From: Clavibacter sp. A6099 | GTDB taxonomy: Bacteria > Actinomycetota > Actinomycetes > Actinomycetales > Microbacteriaceae | Reading direction: 5' to 3' | Length of the DNA stretch: 64,000 nucleotides | Assembly: GCF_021919125.1 (NCBI RefSeq) | Contig: NZ_CP083439.1 | Span: forward strand, 1,240,001 to 1,304,000 | Shown: piece by piece, positions 15,481 to 25,807 of the stretch | How the letters are laid out: each line of letters opens with the position of its first letter | Position numbering within the stretch: the stretch's first letter is position 1 | Translations under genes and position numbers: made by a program | The notes under the pieces: model-generated | Told to the model about the DNA's origin: nothing | What the model saw: only the letters and a program-made list of their open reading frames with translations | Database searches by the model: none

Positions 15481-17145
15481 ATGACGACCCCTGACCTGAC
15501 CGGTGCCCTGTTCGACATCGTGGCCCGGACGGCAGGACGACGACCGGGGGGCGACGCCCTCGCGCTCAGCCCCGACATGGTCGTGCTCGAGCGCCCGCGC
15601 AACCGCGACCACGGCGACTGGGCCACCAACATCGCCATGCGCATCGCGAAGCCGCTGGGCGAGAGCCCGCGCGCCATCGCGGCCGACATCGCCGAGGCGC
15701 TCGGCGAGCTGCCGCAGGTCGCGAAGGTCGACGTGGCCGGGCCCGGCTTCATCAACATCACGCTCGAGGCGGCGGCCGCGGGCGCCCTCGCGCGCACCAT
15801 CGTCGACGCCGGTCCCGCGTACGGCCGCGGGCACACGCTCGACGGGATCCGCATCAACCTCGAGTTCGTCTCCGCGAACCCGACCGGCCCGATCCACCTC
15901 GGCGGCGTGCGCTGGGCCGCGGTCGGCGACAGCCTCGCGCGCATCCTCCAGGCCGAGGGCGCGGACGTCACGCGCGAGTACTACTTCAACGACCACGGAT
16001 CCCAGATCGACCGCTTCGCCCGCAGCCTCCTCGCGAGCCACCTCGGCGAGGACACCCCCGAGGACGGCTACGGCGGCGCCTACATCGGCGAGATCGCCGA
16101 GCGCGTCGTGGCGGGGTACGACGGCGACCTCGACGCCCTCCCGCGCGAGGAGCAGCAGGAGGTGTTCCGGAGCGCCGGCACCGAGCTCATGTTCGGCGAG
16201 ATCAAGCAGAAGCTGCACGACTTCGGCGTGGACTTCGACGTGTTCTTCCACGAGGACTCGCTGCACGAGTCCGGCGCCGTCGACCGCGCCGTCGCGCGCC
16301 TGAAGGAGCTCGGCCACGTCTTCGAGGAGGACGGCGCCGTCTGGCTCCGCACCACCACGTTCGGCGACGACCGCGACCGCGTGATCATCCGCTCCACGGG
16401 CGAGCCCGCCTACATCTCGGGCGACCTCGGCTACTACCTCGACAAGCGCGAGCGCGGCTTCGAGCAGAACATCATCATGCTGGGCGCCGACCACCACGGC
16501 TACGTCGGCCGCCTGATGGCCATGGTCGAGGCGTTCGGCGACACCCCGGGCGTCAACCTGCAGATCCTCATCGGCCAGATGGTCAACCTGCTGCGCGACG
16601 GCGAGCCCGTGAAGATGAGCAAGCGCAACGGCACCATCGTGACCCTCGACGACCTCGTGGACGCGGTCGGCGTGGATGCGGGCCGCTACGCGCTCGTGCG
16701 CTCCTCCGCCGACCAGAACCTCGACATCGACCTCGCGGTGCTCGGCAAGCGCACCAACGACAACCCCGTCTTCTACGTGCAGTACGCCCACGCGCGGACC
16801 TGCGCGGTGGATCGCAACGCGGATGCGTCGGGCGTCGACCGCTCCGCGTTCGCGCCGGAGCTGCTCACGCACCCGACCGAGTCGGCGCTGCTCGGCCTCC
16901 TGCAGGAGTTCCCGCGCATCGTCGCCCAGGCCGCCGAGCTGCGCGAGCCGCACCGGGTCGCGCGCTACATCGAGGAGCTCGCGGGCTCCTACCACCGCTG
17001 GTACGACAGCTGCCGGGTGGTCCCGCGCGGCGACGAGGAGGTCACCGACCTGCATCGCACGCGCCTGTGGCTGAACGACGCGGTCAGGCAGGTGGTCGCC
17101 AACGGACTCGACCTCGTGGGCGTCTCGGCCCCCGAGCGCATGTAG
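15481..17145 (+). CDS. argS: Arginyl-tRNA synthetase
   Basis: The 554-residue class I synthetase charges tRNA-Arg. It shows the N-terminal Add1-like domain and the HIGH-equivalent in [13 protein letters not shown] (about residues 134-146). A KMSKRNG loop lies near residue 378, a Lys-bearing form, and a C-terminal helical anticodon-binding domain ends with the family's typical [13 protein letters not shown]. Length matches actinobacterial ArgRS. It heads a co-directional series with DUF2993 and lysA, a conserved actinobacterial arrangement. Confidence 0.97.
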   Translation: MTTPDLTGALFDIVARTAGRRPGGDALALSPDMVVLERPRNRDHGDWATNIAMRIAKPLGESPRAIAADIAEALGELPQVAKVDVAGPGFINITLEAAAAGALARTIVDAGPAYGRGHTLDGIRINLEFVSANPTGPIHLGGVRWAAVGDSLARILQAEGADVTREYYFNDHGSQIDRFARSLLASHLGEDTPEDGYGGAYIGEIAERVVAGYDGDLDALPREEQQEVFRSAGTELMFGEIKQKLHDFGVDFDVFFHEDSLHESGAVDRAVARLKELGHVFEEDGAVWLRTTTFGDDRDRVIIRSTGEPAYISGDLGYYLDKRERGFEQNIIMLGADHHGYVGRLMAMVEAFGDTPGVNLQILIGQMVNLLRDGEPVKMSKRNGTIVTLDDLVDAVGVDAGRYALVRSSADQNLDIDLAVLGKRTNDNPVFYVQYAHARTCAVDRNADASGVDRSAFAPELLTHPTESALLGLLQEFPRIVAQAAELREPHRVARYIEELAGSYHRWYDSCRVVPRGDEEVTDLHRTRLWLNDAVRQVVANGLDLVGVSAPERM

Positions 17146-17156
17146 GGGAGCGGATC

Positions 17157-17987
17157 ATGTCGGGTCGGTTCCAGGGCACGGAGGTCTTCGAGGCGCCCGA
17201 GCGGCGCGACCCGAGGGAGGCCCGTCGTCGTCGTCGGGGTCCGCGCGGCGGCACCGTGCTCATCTGGCTCCTCGTGCTCGCCGTGATCGGCGTGGGGCTC
17301 GCGTTCGGGCTGCGGATCATCGACCAGACCGTGCGCGGCGTCGCCCAGGACCAGGCCGAGAAGCAGATCGCCGACCAGCTGCCCGGGCAGATCACCGGGC
17401 GCGTCGACGTCTCGATCGAGGGCGACTGGGTCATCCCGCAGCTCATCCGCGGCACGCTCGACCGCGTGGTCCTCGACGGCCCGAACCTCCAGGCCGACGG
17501 CACGCCGTTCCAGGCGCACATCGTCGCGACCGACGTGCCGACCGACCAGGAGCGCACCGTCGGGGACGTGGTCGCCACCGTGTCCATGGACCAGGATCCC
17601 GCCAGCGCCCTGCTCGCGAAGACCGCGGGCACGCCGCCCGACCTGCGCTTCGGCGACGGGACGCTCGGCTACTCCGGCTCCACGCGGATCCTCGGCCTCA
17701 CGCTCGGCTACACCGTGGCCGCGGAGCCCGTGCTGCGGGACGGATCCACGATCGTCATCACGCCGGCCGAGGTCGACCTCCAGGCCGGCTCGTTCAAGAT
17801 CGACCTCGCGCAGACCATCCAGGGGATCCGCGACATCACCTACCCCGTGTGCGTCGCGCAGTACCTGCCCGCGGGCGTCCAGGTGCAGGACGTGACCATC
17901 GCGGACGGGCGCGCGTCGATGACCGTGCAGTCGTCCTCGGTGAAGCTCACGCGCGACTCGCTCGGGGTCACCGGCAGCTGCGGCTAG
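17157..17987 (+). CDS. DUF2993-family membrane-anchored protein (LmeA-like)
   Basis: The 276-residue protein has a basic N-terminus, one transmembrane helix (about 33-53; VLIWLLVLAVIGVGLAFGL) and an extracytoplasmic DUF2993 domain rich in beta strands. Mycobacterial LmeA, of the same family, binds phospholipid and affects mannan elongation, so a lipid-binding envelope role is possible. It follows argS by 11 bp, with GGGGAGCGGATC before ATG 17157, so the two are one transcription unit. Confidence 0.8.
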   Translation: MSGRFQGTEVFEAPERRDPREARRRRRGPRGGTVLIWLLVLAVIGVGLAFGLRIIDQTVRGVAQDQAEKQIADQLPGQITGRVDVSIEGDWVIPQLIRGTLDRVVLDGPNLQADGTPFQAHIVATDVPTDQERTVGDVVATVSMDQDPASALLAKTAGTPPDLRFGDGTLGYSGSTRILGLTLGYTVAAEPVLRDGSTIVITPAEVDLQAGSFKIDLAQTIQGIRDITYPVCVAQYLPAGVQVQDVTIADGRASMTVQSSSVKLTRDSLGVTGSCG

Positions 17988-18048
17988 CCGCTCCCGGCCG
18001 GGCCCCGACGGCCGTCGTCACATGGGCGGAGGCCCCGTCCCGCCTCGG

Positions 18049-18054
18049 TAGGAT
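18049..18054 (+). promoter_or_regulatory. Possible -10 upstream of lysA
   Basis: TAGGAT lies about 90 nt before the lysA start. Unlike most promoters here it leaves a leader of some 80 nt. Confidence 0.35.
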
Positions 18055-18143
18055 GGCTCGCACCGCCCCCTTCGGCTCCAGGGACCACACCGGGTCCGCT
18101 CGCCATCCCGCACGTCCGCCCCGCGTACGAACAGGTGACCTCC

Positions 18144-19643
18144 GTGACCGCGAACCCGCTGGCCCCGTCCTGGCTGCAGCCCCCTGACGACGCGAACGCG
18201 CTGGATCCCGCGGTCTGGTCGCGCGGCACCGTCCGCGGCGACGACGGCACCATCCGCATCGCGGGAGCGCCCGCGACCGAGCTCGCCGCGCGCTTCGGCA
18301 CCCCGCTCTACGTGATGGACGAGGACGACGTCCGCTCCCGCGCCGCGGAGACCCTCGCGGCGTTCACACGCGAGGCCGCCGCGGTCGGCACGAGCGCGCG
18401 CGTCTACTACGCGTGCAAGGCGTTCCTCAGCATCGAGGTCGCGCGCTGGATGGTCGAGGAGGGCCTGCACATCGACGTCTGCTCCGGCGGGGAGCTGGCC
18501 GTCGCGCTCGCCGGGGGCGCGGATCCGGCCCGCCTCGGCTTCCACGGCAACAACAAGTCGGTCGCCGAGATCGACCGGGCCGTCGGCGCCGGGATCGGCC
18601 AGGTCGTCGTCGACAGCGCGATCGAGGTCGAGCGCGTCGCCGCCGCGGCCGCCGCGCACGGCCGCGTCCAGCCCGTGCGCCTCCGCGTGAACAGCGGCGT
18701 GCACGCCCACACGCACGAGTACCTCGCCACGGCCCGCGAGGACCAGAAGTTCGGCATCACCCTGGCCGACGCGCCCGGCCTCGTCGCGCGGATCCGATCG
18801 CACGCCTCCCTCTCCTTCACGGGCCTGCACGCCCACATCGGCAGCCAGATCTTCGAGACCGACGCCTTCGTCGAGTCCGCCCGCCGGCTCCTCGACCTGC
18901 ACGAGCGGCTGCTCGTCGACGGCCCCGTGCCCGAGCTCAACCTCGGCGGCGGCTTCGGCATCGCCTACACGTCGGTCGACCGGCCCGTGCCCGTGCCCGA
19001 GATCGCCCGGCGGCTGACGCGCATCGTCGGCGACGAGTGCGGCAGGCGGGGGATCCCGGTGCCGGTCATCGCCGTCGAGCCCGGCCGCAGCATCGTCGGC
19101 CCCTCCACCGTCACGCTCTACACGGTCGGCACCGTGAAGGACGTGCTCGTGACCGTCGGCGGCGTCGACGGCGAGGTCGCCGAGGCCTCATCGGCGACGG
19201 GCGACGTCGAGGACCCGCGCGTCGCGGAGGAGGCCGAGACCGCCGTCCGCCGCTACGTGAGCGTCGACGGCGGCATGAGCGACAACGCGCGCCCCGCCCT
19301 CTACGGCGCCGACTACTCCGTGCGCATCGCGGGCCGCGCCTCGGATGCGGATCCCGCCCTCGTGCGCATCGCCGGCAAGCACTGCGAGAGCGGCGACCTC
19401 GTCGTCCTCGCGGACTACCTGCCGGGCGACGTGCGCGCAGACGACCTCGTCGCCGTCCCCGCGACCGGTGCCTACTGCTGGGCGCTCGCGAGCAACTACA
19501 ACTGGATCGGCCGCCCGCCCGTCGTCGCCGTGCGCGACGGCGAGGCGCGCGTCATCGTCCGCGGCGAGACCGAGGCCGACCTGCTGGCGCGCGACGCGGG
19601 CACGCCCGCTGCCGCATCCCCCGACGTGAACGGAGCACGATGA
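18144..19643 (+). CDS. lysA: Diaminopimelate decarboxylase
   Basis: The PLP enzyme of 499 residues removes CO2 from meso-diaminopimelate to give lysine. Visible are the PLP-lysine motif YYACKAFLS, HAHIGSQ, the glycine loop LNLGGGFGIAY, EPGRSIVG and the second-half CESGD. It is about 50 residues longer than usual, partly from an acidic Ala/Glu/Asp insertion near residues 338-366 just before RRYVSVDGGMSDN. AGGTGA lies 5 nt before GTG 18144, which I prefer to GTG 18135. Its stop overlaps hom as ATGA. Confidence 0.96.
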   Translation: MTANPLAPSWLQPPDDANALDPAVWSRGTVRGDDGTIRIAGAPATELAARFGTPLYVMDEDDVRSRAAETLAAFTREAAAVGTSARVYYACKAFLSIEVARWMVEEGLHIDVCSGGELAVALAGGADPARLGFHGNNKSVAEIDRAVGAGIGQVVVDSAIEVERVAAAAAAHGRVQPVRLRVNSGVHAHTHEYLATAREDQKFGITLADAPGLVARIRSHASLSFTGLHAHIGSQIFETDAFVESARRLLDLHERLLVDGPVPELNLGGGFGIAYTSVDRPVPVPEIARRLTRIVGDECGRRGIPVPVIAVEPGRSIVGPSTVTLYTVGTVKDVLVTVGGVDGEVAEASSATGDVEDPRVAEEAETAVRRYVSVDGGMSDNARPALYGADYSVRIAGRASDADPALVRIAGKHCESGDLVVLADYLPGDVRADDLVAVPATGAYCWALASNYNWIGRPPVVAVRDGEARVIVRGETEADLLARDAGTPAAASPDVNGAR

Positions 19644-20971
19644 TCGAGTACCGGAACCTGCGCGTCGCCCTGCTGGGCTGCGGCTCGGTCGGCACCCAGG
19701 TGGCGCGCCTCATGCGGGAGCACGGCGAGGAGCTGGCGCAGCGCGTGGGCGCCCGGCTCGAGCTCGTGGGCATCGCGGTGCGCGACCGGGAGGCGCCGCG
19801 CGACCCGTCCGTCCCGCGGGAGCTCCTCACGACCGACGCGGAGTCGCTCATCCTCGGGGCCGACATCGTCATCGAGCTGATGGGCGGCATCGAGCCCGCG
19901 CGCACGCACATCCTCGCCGCCATCTCCTCCGGCGCCGACGTCGTCACGGCCAACAAGGCCCTGCTCGCGACGCACGGCCCCGAGCTCTTCGAGGCGGCCG
20001 AGCAGGTGGGCGCGCAGCTCTACTACGAGGCCGCCGTGGCGGGCGCGATCCCCATCATCCGGCCGCTGCGCGACAGCCTCGCGGGGGACCGGGTCGAGCG
20101 GATCCTCGGCATCGTCAACGGCACGACGAACTACATCCTCGACGAGATGGACACGCACGGGCTCGGCTTCGACGAGGCCCTCGCGACGGCCACCGAGCTC
20201 GGCTACGCGGAGGCGGATCCCACGGCCGACATCGAGGGCTACGACGCCGCGCAGAAGGCCGCCATCCTCGCGAGCCTCGCCTTCCACACGCGCGTCCCCG
20301 TCGAGGCCGTGCACCGCGAGGGGATCACGGGCCTCACCGCCGCGCAGTTCGACTCGGCCCGCAAGGCCGGCTACGTGATCAAGCTGCTCGCCATCTGCGA
20401 GCGCCTCACGGATCCCGCCACCGGCCGCGACGCCGTCTCCGCCCGCGTGTACCCGGCGCTCGTGCCGCGCGACCACCCGCTGGCCGCGGTGCACGGCGCG
20501 AACAACGCCGTCTTCGTCGAGGCCGAGGCCGCGGGCGACCTCATGTTCTACGGCGCGGGCGCCGGGGGAGTGCAGACCGCGTCCGCCGTCCTCGGCGACG
20601 TCGTCTCCGCGGCACGCCGGCACGTCGTCGGCGGACCCGGCGTCGCCGAGTCGACCCACGCCGACCTCGAGACGCTGCCCGTCGGCGCGATCACGACCCA
20701 GTACCAGATCACGCTGCAGGTCGCGGACGAGCCGGGCGTGCTCGCCCGCATCGCGCAGCTGTTCAGCGAGCACGGCGTCTCCGTGGAGACGCTCGAGCAG
20801 ACCACGCACCAGGCCCCCGTGGCGGGAGGGGCGGGCGCCCGGCCCACCGCTAGCCTGGTGATCGGCACGCACCGCGCCACCGACGCGGCCCTCCGGGCCA
20901 CCGTCGACGCGGTCTCGAACCTCGACGCGGTGACGGCAGTCGCGAGCGTCCTCCGAGTAGAAGGAGCCTGA
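19640..20971 (+). CDS. hom: Homoserine dehydrogenase
   Basis: The 443-residue protein makes homoserine from aspartate semialdehyde. The NAD(P) motif LLGCGSVGTQ is at residues 11-20, and the catalytic domain shows ANKALLA, GIVNGTTNYIL and EADPTADIEGYDAAQK. A C-terminal ACT domain (about 355-443, ITLQVADEPGVLARIAQLFSEHGVS) would give feedback control by threonine. The ACT domain has an insertion rich in Gly/Ala (APVAGGAGARP). It overlaps lysA (ATGA) and thrC (TGATG). Confidence 0.96.
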   Translation: MIEYRNLRVALLGCGSVGTQVARLMREHGEELAQRVGARLELVGIAVRDREAPRDPSVPRELLTTDAESLILGADIVIELMGGIEPARTHILAAISSGADVVTANKALLATHGPELFEAAEQVGAQLYYEAAVAGAIPIIRPLRDSLAGDRVERILGIVNGTTNYILDEMDTHGLGFDEALATATELGYAEADPTADIEGYDAAQKAAILASLAFHTRVPVEAVHREGITGLTAAQFDSARKAGYVIKLLAICERLTDPATGRDAVSARVYPALVPRDHPLAAVHGANNAVFVEAEAAGDLMFYGAGAGGVQTASAVLGDVVSAARRHVVGGPGVAESTHADLETLPVGAITTQYQITLQVADEPGVLARIAQLFSEHGVSVETLEQTTHQAPVAGGAGARPTASLVIGTHRATDAALRATVDAVSNLDAVTAVASVLRVEGA

Positions 20972-22047
20972 TGGCCCACCAATGGCGCGGACTCCTCCGC
21001 GAATACGCCGACCGCCTGGACGTCACGGACGCCACCCCGATCATCACCCTCGGCGAGGGCGGCACCCCGCTCATCCCCGCGCCGGCGCTCTCCGCCCGCA
21101 CGGGCGCGAAGGTCTGGGTCAAGTACGAGGGCATGAACCCGACCGGATCCTTCAAGGACCGGGGCATGACCATGGCGATCTCCAAGGCCGTCGAGCACGG
21201 CGCGAAGGCCGTCATCTGCGCGTCGACCGGCAACACGTCGGCCTCGGCCGCCGCGTACGCGACGCACGCGGGCATCACGGCGGCGGTCCTCGTGCCCGAG
21301 GGCAAGATCGCGATGGGCAAGCTCAGCCAGGCCGTCGCCCACGACGCGCAGCTGCTCCAGGTGCGCGGCAACTTCGACGACTGCCTCGACATCGCCCGCG
21401 AGCTCAGCGCGAACTACCCGGTGCACCTCGTCAACAGCGTCAACAACGACCGCATCGAGGGCCAGAAGACGGGCGCGTTCGAGGTCGTCGAGGTGCTGGG
21501 CGACGCCCCCGACTTCCACCTCATCCCCGTCGGCAACGCCGGCAACTACACCGCGTACACGCGCGGCTACCGCGAGGACCTCGAGGCGGGCAACGCCACG
21601 AAGCTGCCGCGCATGTTCGGCTTCCAGGCCGCGGGCAGCGCGCCCATCGTCGACGGCGCCATCGTCAAGGACCCCGACACGATCGCCAGCGCGATCCGCA
21701 TCGGCAACCCCGCGTCGTGGAAGCTCGCCCTCGAGGCGCAGCTGCTCACCGACGGCTACTTCGGCGCGATCTCGGACGCGAAGATCCTCGAGGCGCACCG
21801 CATCCTCTCCGCGGAGGTCGGCATCTTCGTCGAGCCCGCGTCGGCCATCAGCGTCGCCGGGCTCCTCGAGCGCGCCGAGGCCGGGCAGATCCCGAAGGGC
21901 GCCACGGTCGTCCTCACGGTCACGGGCCACGGCCTCAAGGACCCGCAGTGGGCGCTCCGCACCGCGGACGGCTCCGACGTCGCCCCGACGAGCGTGGGCA
22001 TCGACATCGCGGAGATCGCGGGCGTGCTCGACCTGGTCGCGTCGTGA
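20971..22047 (+). CDS. thrC: Threonine synthase
   Basis: The 358-residue PLP enzyme converts O-phosphohomoserine to threonine. The PLP-binding lysine lies in NPTGSFKDRGM, followed by STGNTSASAAAYA, the phosphate-loop GNAGNYTAYTRGY and a C-terminal VLTVTGHGLKDP. Length matches the short bacterial class that needs no SAM activation. ATG 20971 shares a base with the hom stop, and the stop overlaps thrB (GTGA), so hom-thrC-thrB form a tightly coupled unit. Confidence 0.97.
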   Translation: MAHQWRGLLREYADRLDVTDATPIITLGEGGTPLIPAPALSARTGAKVWVKYEGMNPTGSFKDRGMTMAISKAVEHGAKAVICASTGNTSASAAAYATHAGITAAVLVPEGKIAMGKLSQAVAHDAQLLQVRGNFDDCLDIARELSANYPVHLVNSVNNDRIEGQKTGAFEVVEVLGDAPDFHLIPVGNAGNYTAYTRGYREDLEAGNATKLPRMFGFQAAGSAPIVDGAIVKDPDTIASAIRIGNPASWKLALEAQLLTDGYFGAISDAKILEAHRILSAEVGIFVEPASAISVAGLLERAEAGQIPKGATVVLTVTGHGLKDPQWALRTADGSDVAPTSVGIDIAEIAGVLDLVAS

Positions 22048-23009
22048 CCGACGGTCCGAGCGACAAGGCGCTCGCGACCGGCCGCCGCGTCCAGGTGCGC
22101 GTTCCCGCGACGAGCGCCAACCTCGGCCCCGGCTTCGACACGCTCGGCCTCGCGCTCGCGCTCTACGACGACCTCACGGTCACGGTGCGCGACGCACCCG
22201 GAGCAACGGTCGACGTGCGCGGCGTGGGCGCGGGCGAGGTGCCGACCGACGAGACGAACCTCGTCGTCACGGCCATCGCCCACACGTTCGCCGCGTTCGA
22301 CCAGCCCATGCCCGGCCTCGACCTCGTGGCGGAGAACCGGATCCCGCACGGCCGCGGCCTCGGATCGTCGGGAGCCGCGATCGTGTCCGGCATCATGGCG
22401 GCGCAGGGTCTCCTCGCCGGCACGGTCGAGATCGACGCCGACGCGCTCCTCCGCCTCGCCACCGAGATGGAGGGCCACCCCGACAACGTCGCGCCCGCGC
22501 TCTTCGGCGGCCTCACCATCGCGTGGGTCGACGGCCAGGGCCCGCAGCACAAGAAGCTCGCCGTGCACCGCGGCGTCTCGCCGCTCGTGCTCGTGCCGGT
22601 CGCGACCATGTCCACGGCGCTCGCCCGCAGCCTGCAGCCGGAGTCGGTGCCGCACGAGGACGCGATCTTCAACGTGTCGCGCTCGGCCCTGCTCATCGCG
22701 GCGCTCATCCAGAGCCCCGAGCTGCTGCTCGCGGCCACCGAGGACCGCCTGCACCAGGACTACCGCGCCGCCGCGATGCCCGAGACGAACGAGCTCGTGC
22801 ACCTGCTGCGCGAGCGCGGCTACGCGGCCGTCGTCTCGGGCGCAGGTCCCTCGCTCCTCGTCCTCGGCAGCGACCCGGGCCAGCGCCTCACCGCGGCCGA
22901 GCTCGTCGCCGAGCGCAGCACGAACCCGTGGACCGCGCTCATGCTCGCCGTCGACGTCAAGGGCTCGACCGTCCAGGTCGTCGACGAGGGATCCGCTCCC
23001 GCCGCCTAG
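22044..23009 (+). CDS. thrB: Homoserine kinase
   Basis: The 321-residue GHMP kinase phosphorylates homoserine. Its ATP-binding motif PHGRGLGSSGAAIVSG is near residues 102-117. The N-terminal ATSANLGPGFDTLGLAL and C-terminal VSGAGPSLLVL are the other two GHMP motifs. It closes the threonine operon and is followed by a strong hairpin at 23031-23071. Confidence 0.96.
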   Translation: MTDGPSDKALATGRRVQVRVPATSANLGPGFDTLGLALALYDDLTVTVRDAPGATVDVRGVGAGEVPTDETNLVVTAIAHTFAAFDQPMPGLDLVAENRIPHGRGLGSSGAAIVSGIMAAQGLLAGTVEIDADALLRLATEMEGHPDNVAPALFGGLTIAWVDGQGPQHKKLAVHRGVSPLVLVPVATMSTALARSLQPESVPHEDAIFNVSRSALLIAALIQSPELLLAATEDRLHQDYRAAAMPETNELVHLLRERGYAAVVSGAGPSLLVLGSDPGQRLTAAELVAERSTNPWTALMLAVDVKGSTVQVVDEGSAPAA

Positions 23010-23030
23010 CCGGATCGCGCGGCTCCTGCG

Positions 23031-23071
23031 CACCCGGCGCGCCGTTCCCCCCGCGGGCGGAGCGCCGGGTG
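23031..23071 (+). terminator. Terminator hairpin of the hom-thrC-thrB operon
   Basis: CACCCGGCGC pairs perfectly with GCGCCGGGTG, enclosing 21 nt. The rho -10 starts 2 nt after the stem, so the end of one unit abuts the start of the next. Confidence 0.6.
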
Positions 23072-23072
23072 C

Positions 23073-23305
23073 TAGGCTCTGCTCGACCCCGGAATCAACG
23101 GATCCACGCATGCGCGTCGGAGATCCGGTCCCGGTGGTCGTTCCTCACCACTCACCCGCTGTCGTCTCTGCAAGATCCCGTGCCTCCGTGCCCGACAGCA
23201 GCTCCGGACGGAATCAGACCGTCCGCCGCTTTCGCAGAGACACACGCGATCGGCTCTCCTCCGCACGGGCTTCGTCCCGCCGGATCGGGGAAAGGACCCA
23301 CGCAC
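23073..23305 (+). promoter_or_regulatory. rho promoter (-10 TAGGCT) and about 220-nt leader
   Basis: TAGGCT at 23073-23078 would start transcription near 23085, leaving a leader of about 220 nt before ATG 23306. It carries several C-rich, less structured segments (for example near 23140-23170) and a CGGAC/GTCCG stem near 23208-23225. Rho genes in other bacteria are autoregulated by termination in their own leader. Such control is possible here but not shown. Confidence 0.45.
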
Positions 23306-25804
23306 ATGACCGATGTCGACACCCGCGCCACCATCGCGGACCTGAGCGCGCTCCGCGTCTCCCAGCTCCAGGCGATCGCCTCCGAGCTCGGGATCCCGGG
23401 CGGCTCCAAGCTCCGGAAGGGCGAGCTCGTGACCGCGATCTCCGAGATCCAGGCCGCCCGGGGCACCACCGCCCCCGCCGACGAGACGGCCCCTGAGGCC
23501 GCCGCCGCCGAGACCGGCGACGCGACGCCCGCTCCCGCGGACGACGCCGCCGCCGCGCCCGTCGTCGAGGGGGCCCCCGCCTCGGAGCCCGTCGTCGCCG
23601 ACGCCGCCCCGGCCGCGGACGCCGCCCCCGTCGCGGACGCGACCCCCGCCGAGGCGCCCGCCGCCGAGACCCCCGCCGCCGAGGCCCCGGCGGCCGACGC
23701 CCCGACCGAGCAGCCCGCGCGCTCCGGCCGCGGATCCCGCCGCGCCAGCACCGCCCGCATCGTGCCCGAGCGCATCGCCGAGACCGTCGAGGCGCCCGCC
23801 GCCGAGCCCGCGGGCACGGGACTCGAGGCCCGCATCGCCGAGGCCACCGGGGGCCGCGCGCAGGAGGAGGCCCGCACCGAGGCACCCCGCACCGAGGCGC
23901 CCGCGCGCTCCGGCCGCGGATCCCGCCGCGCCACGAGCTCCGGCGTCGTGGACCCCGCCACCGAGGCCCCGCGCCAGGCCGCCCAGCACGTGAACAGCGG
24001 CCAGACCGCCGACCAGCTCGTCCCCGCCGACGCGCAGGCCGACGCGCAGGCGCCCGTCGCCGACGCGCCCACCGAGGAGCAGGCCCCCGCGCAGCGCTCC
24101 GGCCGTGGCCGTCGCCGCGGCGGACGCGACGCCCAAGACGGCGCCGACCGCGGCGCCGCGCAGGACGCACCCGCCCAGGAGACCGCCGACGAGGCCCCCG
24201 CCGCATCCGAGCAGGCCGACCGGCAGCGCGACGACCGCGACGCCGACGACCAGGGCGGACGCCGCGACGACCAGGGCCGCGAGGGTCGCGAGGGCGGCCG
24301 CAACCGCAGCCGCAACCGGCGCAACCGCGACCGCGGCCGCGACCAGGACGACCAGCAGCAGAACGGCCGCGACCAGGGACAGCCGCAGCAGGCCCCCCGC
24401 GAGCCCGACGCCGACGACGAGGCGCAGGAGGAGGCCCGCACCGGCCGCCAGCGCCAGAACGGCCGCGGCCAGGGCGACCGCACGCAGGACGTGCGCGCCG
24501 ACCAGGCCCGTGCCGACCTCGGCCGCGACGACGACCGCGGCGGCCGCAGCCGGTACCGCGACCGCAAGCGCGGCCGCGGCCAGGGCGGCGACGACTTCGA
24601 GCCCGAGGTCACCGAGGACGACGTCCTCCTGCCCGTCGCCGGCATCCTCGACGTGCTCGACAACTACGCGTTCGTCCGCACGAGCGGCTACCTGCCCGGC
24701 ACGAACGACGTCTACGTCTCGCTCGGCCAGGTCAAGAAGCACTCGCTGCGCAAGGGAGACGCGATCGTCGGCGCCATCCGCCAGCCGCGGGAGAACGACA
24801 GCCAGAGCCGCCAGAAGTACAACGCGATCGTGAAGATCGACTCGGTCAACGGCCTGCCGCCCGAGGAGGCCGCGAACCGCGTCGAGTTCGGCAAGCTCAC
24901 GCCGCTCTACCCGCAGGACCGCCTCAGCCTCGAGACCGAGCCGAACAAGCTCACGACGCGGATCATCGACCTCGTGTCGCCGATCGGCAAGGGCCAGCGC
25001 GGCCTCATCGTCTCGCCGCCCAAGGCGGGCAAGACGCTCGTGCTCCAGGCCATCGCGAACGCCATCGCCACGAACAACCCCGAGGTCCACCTCATGGTCG
25101 TGCTGGTCGACGAGCGTCCCGAGGAGGTCACCGACATGCAGCGCACGGTGAAGGGCGAGGTCATCGCCTCCACCTTCGACCGTCCCGCCGAGGACCACAC
25201 CACGGTCGCCGAGCTCGCCATCGAGCGCGCCAAGCGCCTCGTGGAGCTCGGCCACGACGTGGTCGTGCTGCTCGACTCCATCACCCGCCTCGGCCGCGCG
25301 TACAACCTCGCGGCTCCCGCGTCGGGCCGGATCCTCTCGGGCGGCGTCGACTCGTCGGCGCTCTACCCGCCGAAGCGCTTCTTCGGCGCCGCGCGCAACA
25401 TCGAGCACGGCGGATCGCTCACGATCCTCGCCACGGCGCTCGTGGAGACCGGATCCAAGATGGACGAGGTCATCTTCGAGGAGTTCAAGGGCACCGGCAA
25501 CATGGAGCTCCGCCTCTCGCGCGCCCTCGCCGACAAGCGGATCTTCCCCGCCGTGGACGTCAACGCCTCCGGCACGCGCCGCGAGGAGATGCTCATGGGC
25601 GCCGACGAGGTCAAGGTCACCTGGAAGCTGCGCCGCGCCCTCGCCGGGCTCGAGCAGCAGCAGGCCCTCGAGATCGTCCTCAGCCGCCTCAAGGAGACGA
25701 CGTCCAACGTCGAGTTCCTCATGAAGGTCCAGGCCTCCATGCCCAACACCGGTAACGGCGTGTCCCACCAGAGCCACGGGCACGGCGCGCACGAGAAGGG
25801 CTGA
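23306..25804 (+). CDS. rho: Transcription termination factor Rho, with long disordered insertion
   Basis: The 832-residue hexameric RNA-dependent ATPase starts with a SAP-like Rho_N helix domain (about 10-50) and ends with a canonical core. The core has the RNA-binding OSB fold from about 430 ([19 protein letters not shown]) and Walker [13 protein letters not shown] near 568. [12 protein letters not shown], Walker [12 protein letters not shown] and the R-loop/Q-loop region follow. Between them lie about 375 residues of Ala/Glu then Arg/Asp/Gly/Asn/Gln-rich sequence. Three near-identical RSGRGSRR or RSGRGRRR blocks stand out. Actinobacterial Rho inserts are known and bind RNA; this one is among the longer. 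RBS GAAAGGACC precedes ATG 23306. Confidence 0.97.
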   Translation: MTDVDTRATIADLSALRVSQLQAIASELGIPGGSKLRKGELVTAISEIQAARGTTAPADETAPEAAAAETGDATPAPADDAAAAPVVEGAPASEPVVADAAPAADAAPVADATPAEAPAAETPAAEAPAADAPTEQPARSGRGSRRASTARIVPERIAETVEAPAAEPAGTGLEARIAEATGGRAQEEARTEAPRTEAPARSGRGSRRATSSGVVDPATEAPRQAAQHVNSGQTADQLVPADAQADAQAPVADAPTEEQAPAQRSGRGRRRGGRDAQDGADRGAAQDAPAQETADEAPAASEQADRQRDDRDADDQGGRRDDQGREGREGGRNRSRNRRNRDRGRDQDDQQQNGRDQGQPQQAPREPDADDEAQEEARTGRQRQNGRGQGDRTQDVRADQARADLGRDDDRGGRSRYRDRKRGRGQGGDDFEPEVTEDDVLLPVAGILDVLDNYAFVRTSGYLPGTNDVYVSLGQVKKHSLRKGDAIVGAIRQPRENDSQSRQKYNAIVKIDSVNGLPPEEAANRVEFGKLTPLYPQDRLSLETEPNKLTTRIIDLVSPIGKGQRGLIVSPPKAGKTLVLQAIANAIATNNPEVHLMVVLVDERPEEVTDMQRTVKGEVIASTFDRPAEDHTTVAELAIERAKRLVELGHDVVVLLDSITRLGRAYNLAAPASGRILSGGVDSSALYPPKRFFGAARNIEHGGSLTILATALVETGSKMDEVIFEEFKGTGNMELRLSRALADKRIFPAVDVNASGTRREEMLMGADEVKVTWKLRRALAGLEQQQALEIVLSRLKETTSNVEFLMKVQASMPNTGNGVSHQSHGHGAHEKG

Positions 25805-25807
25805 CGC

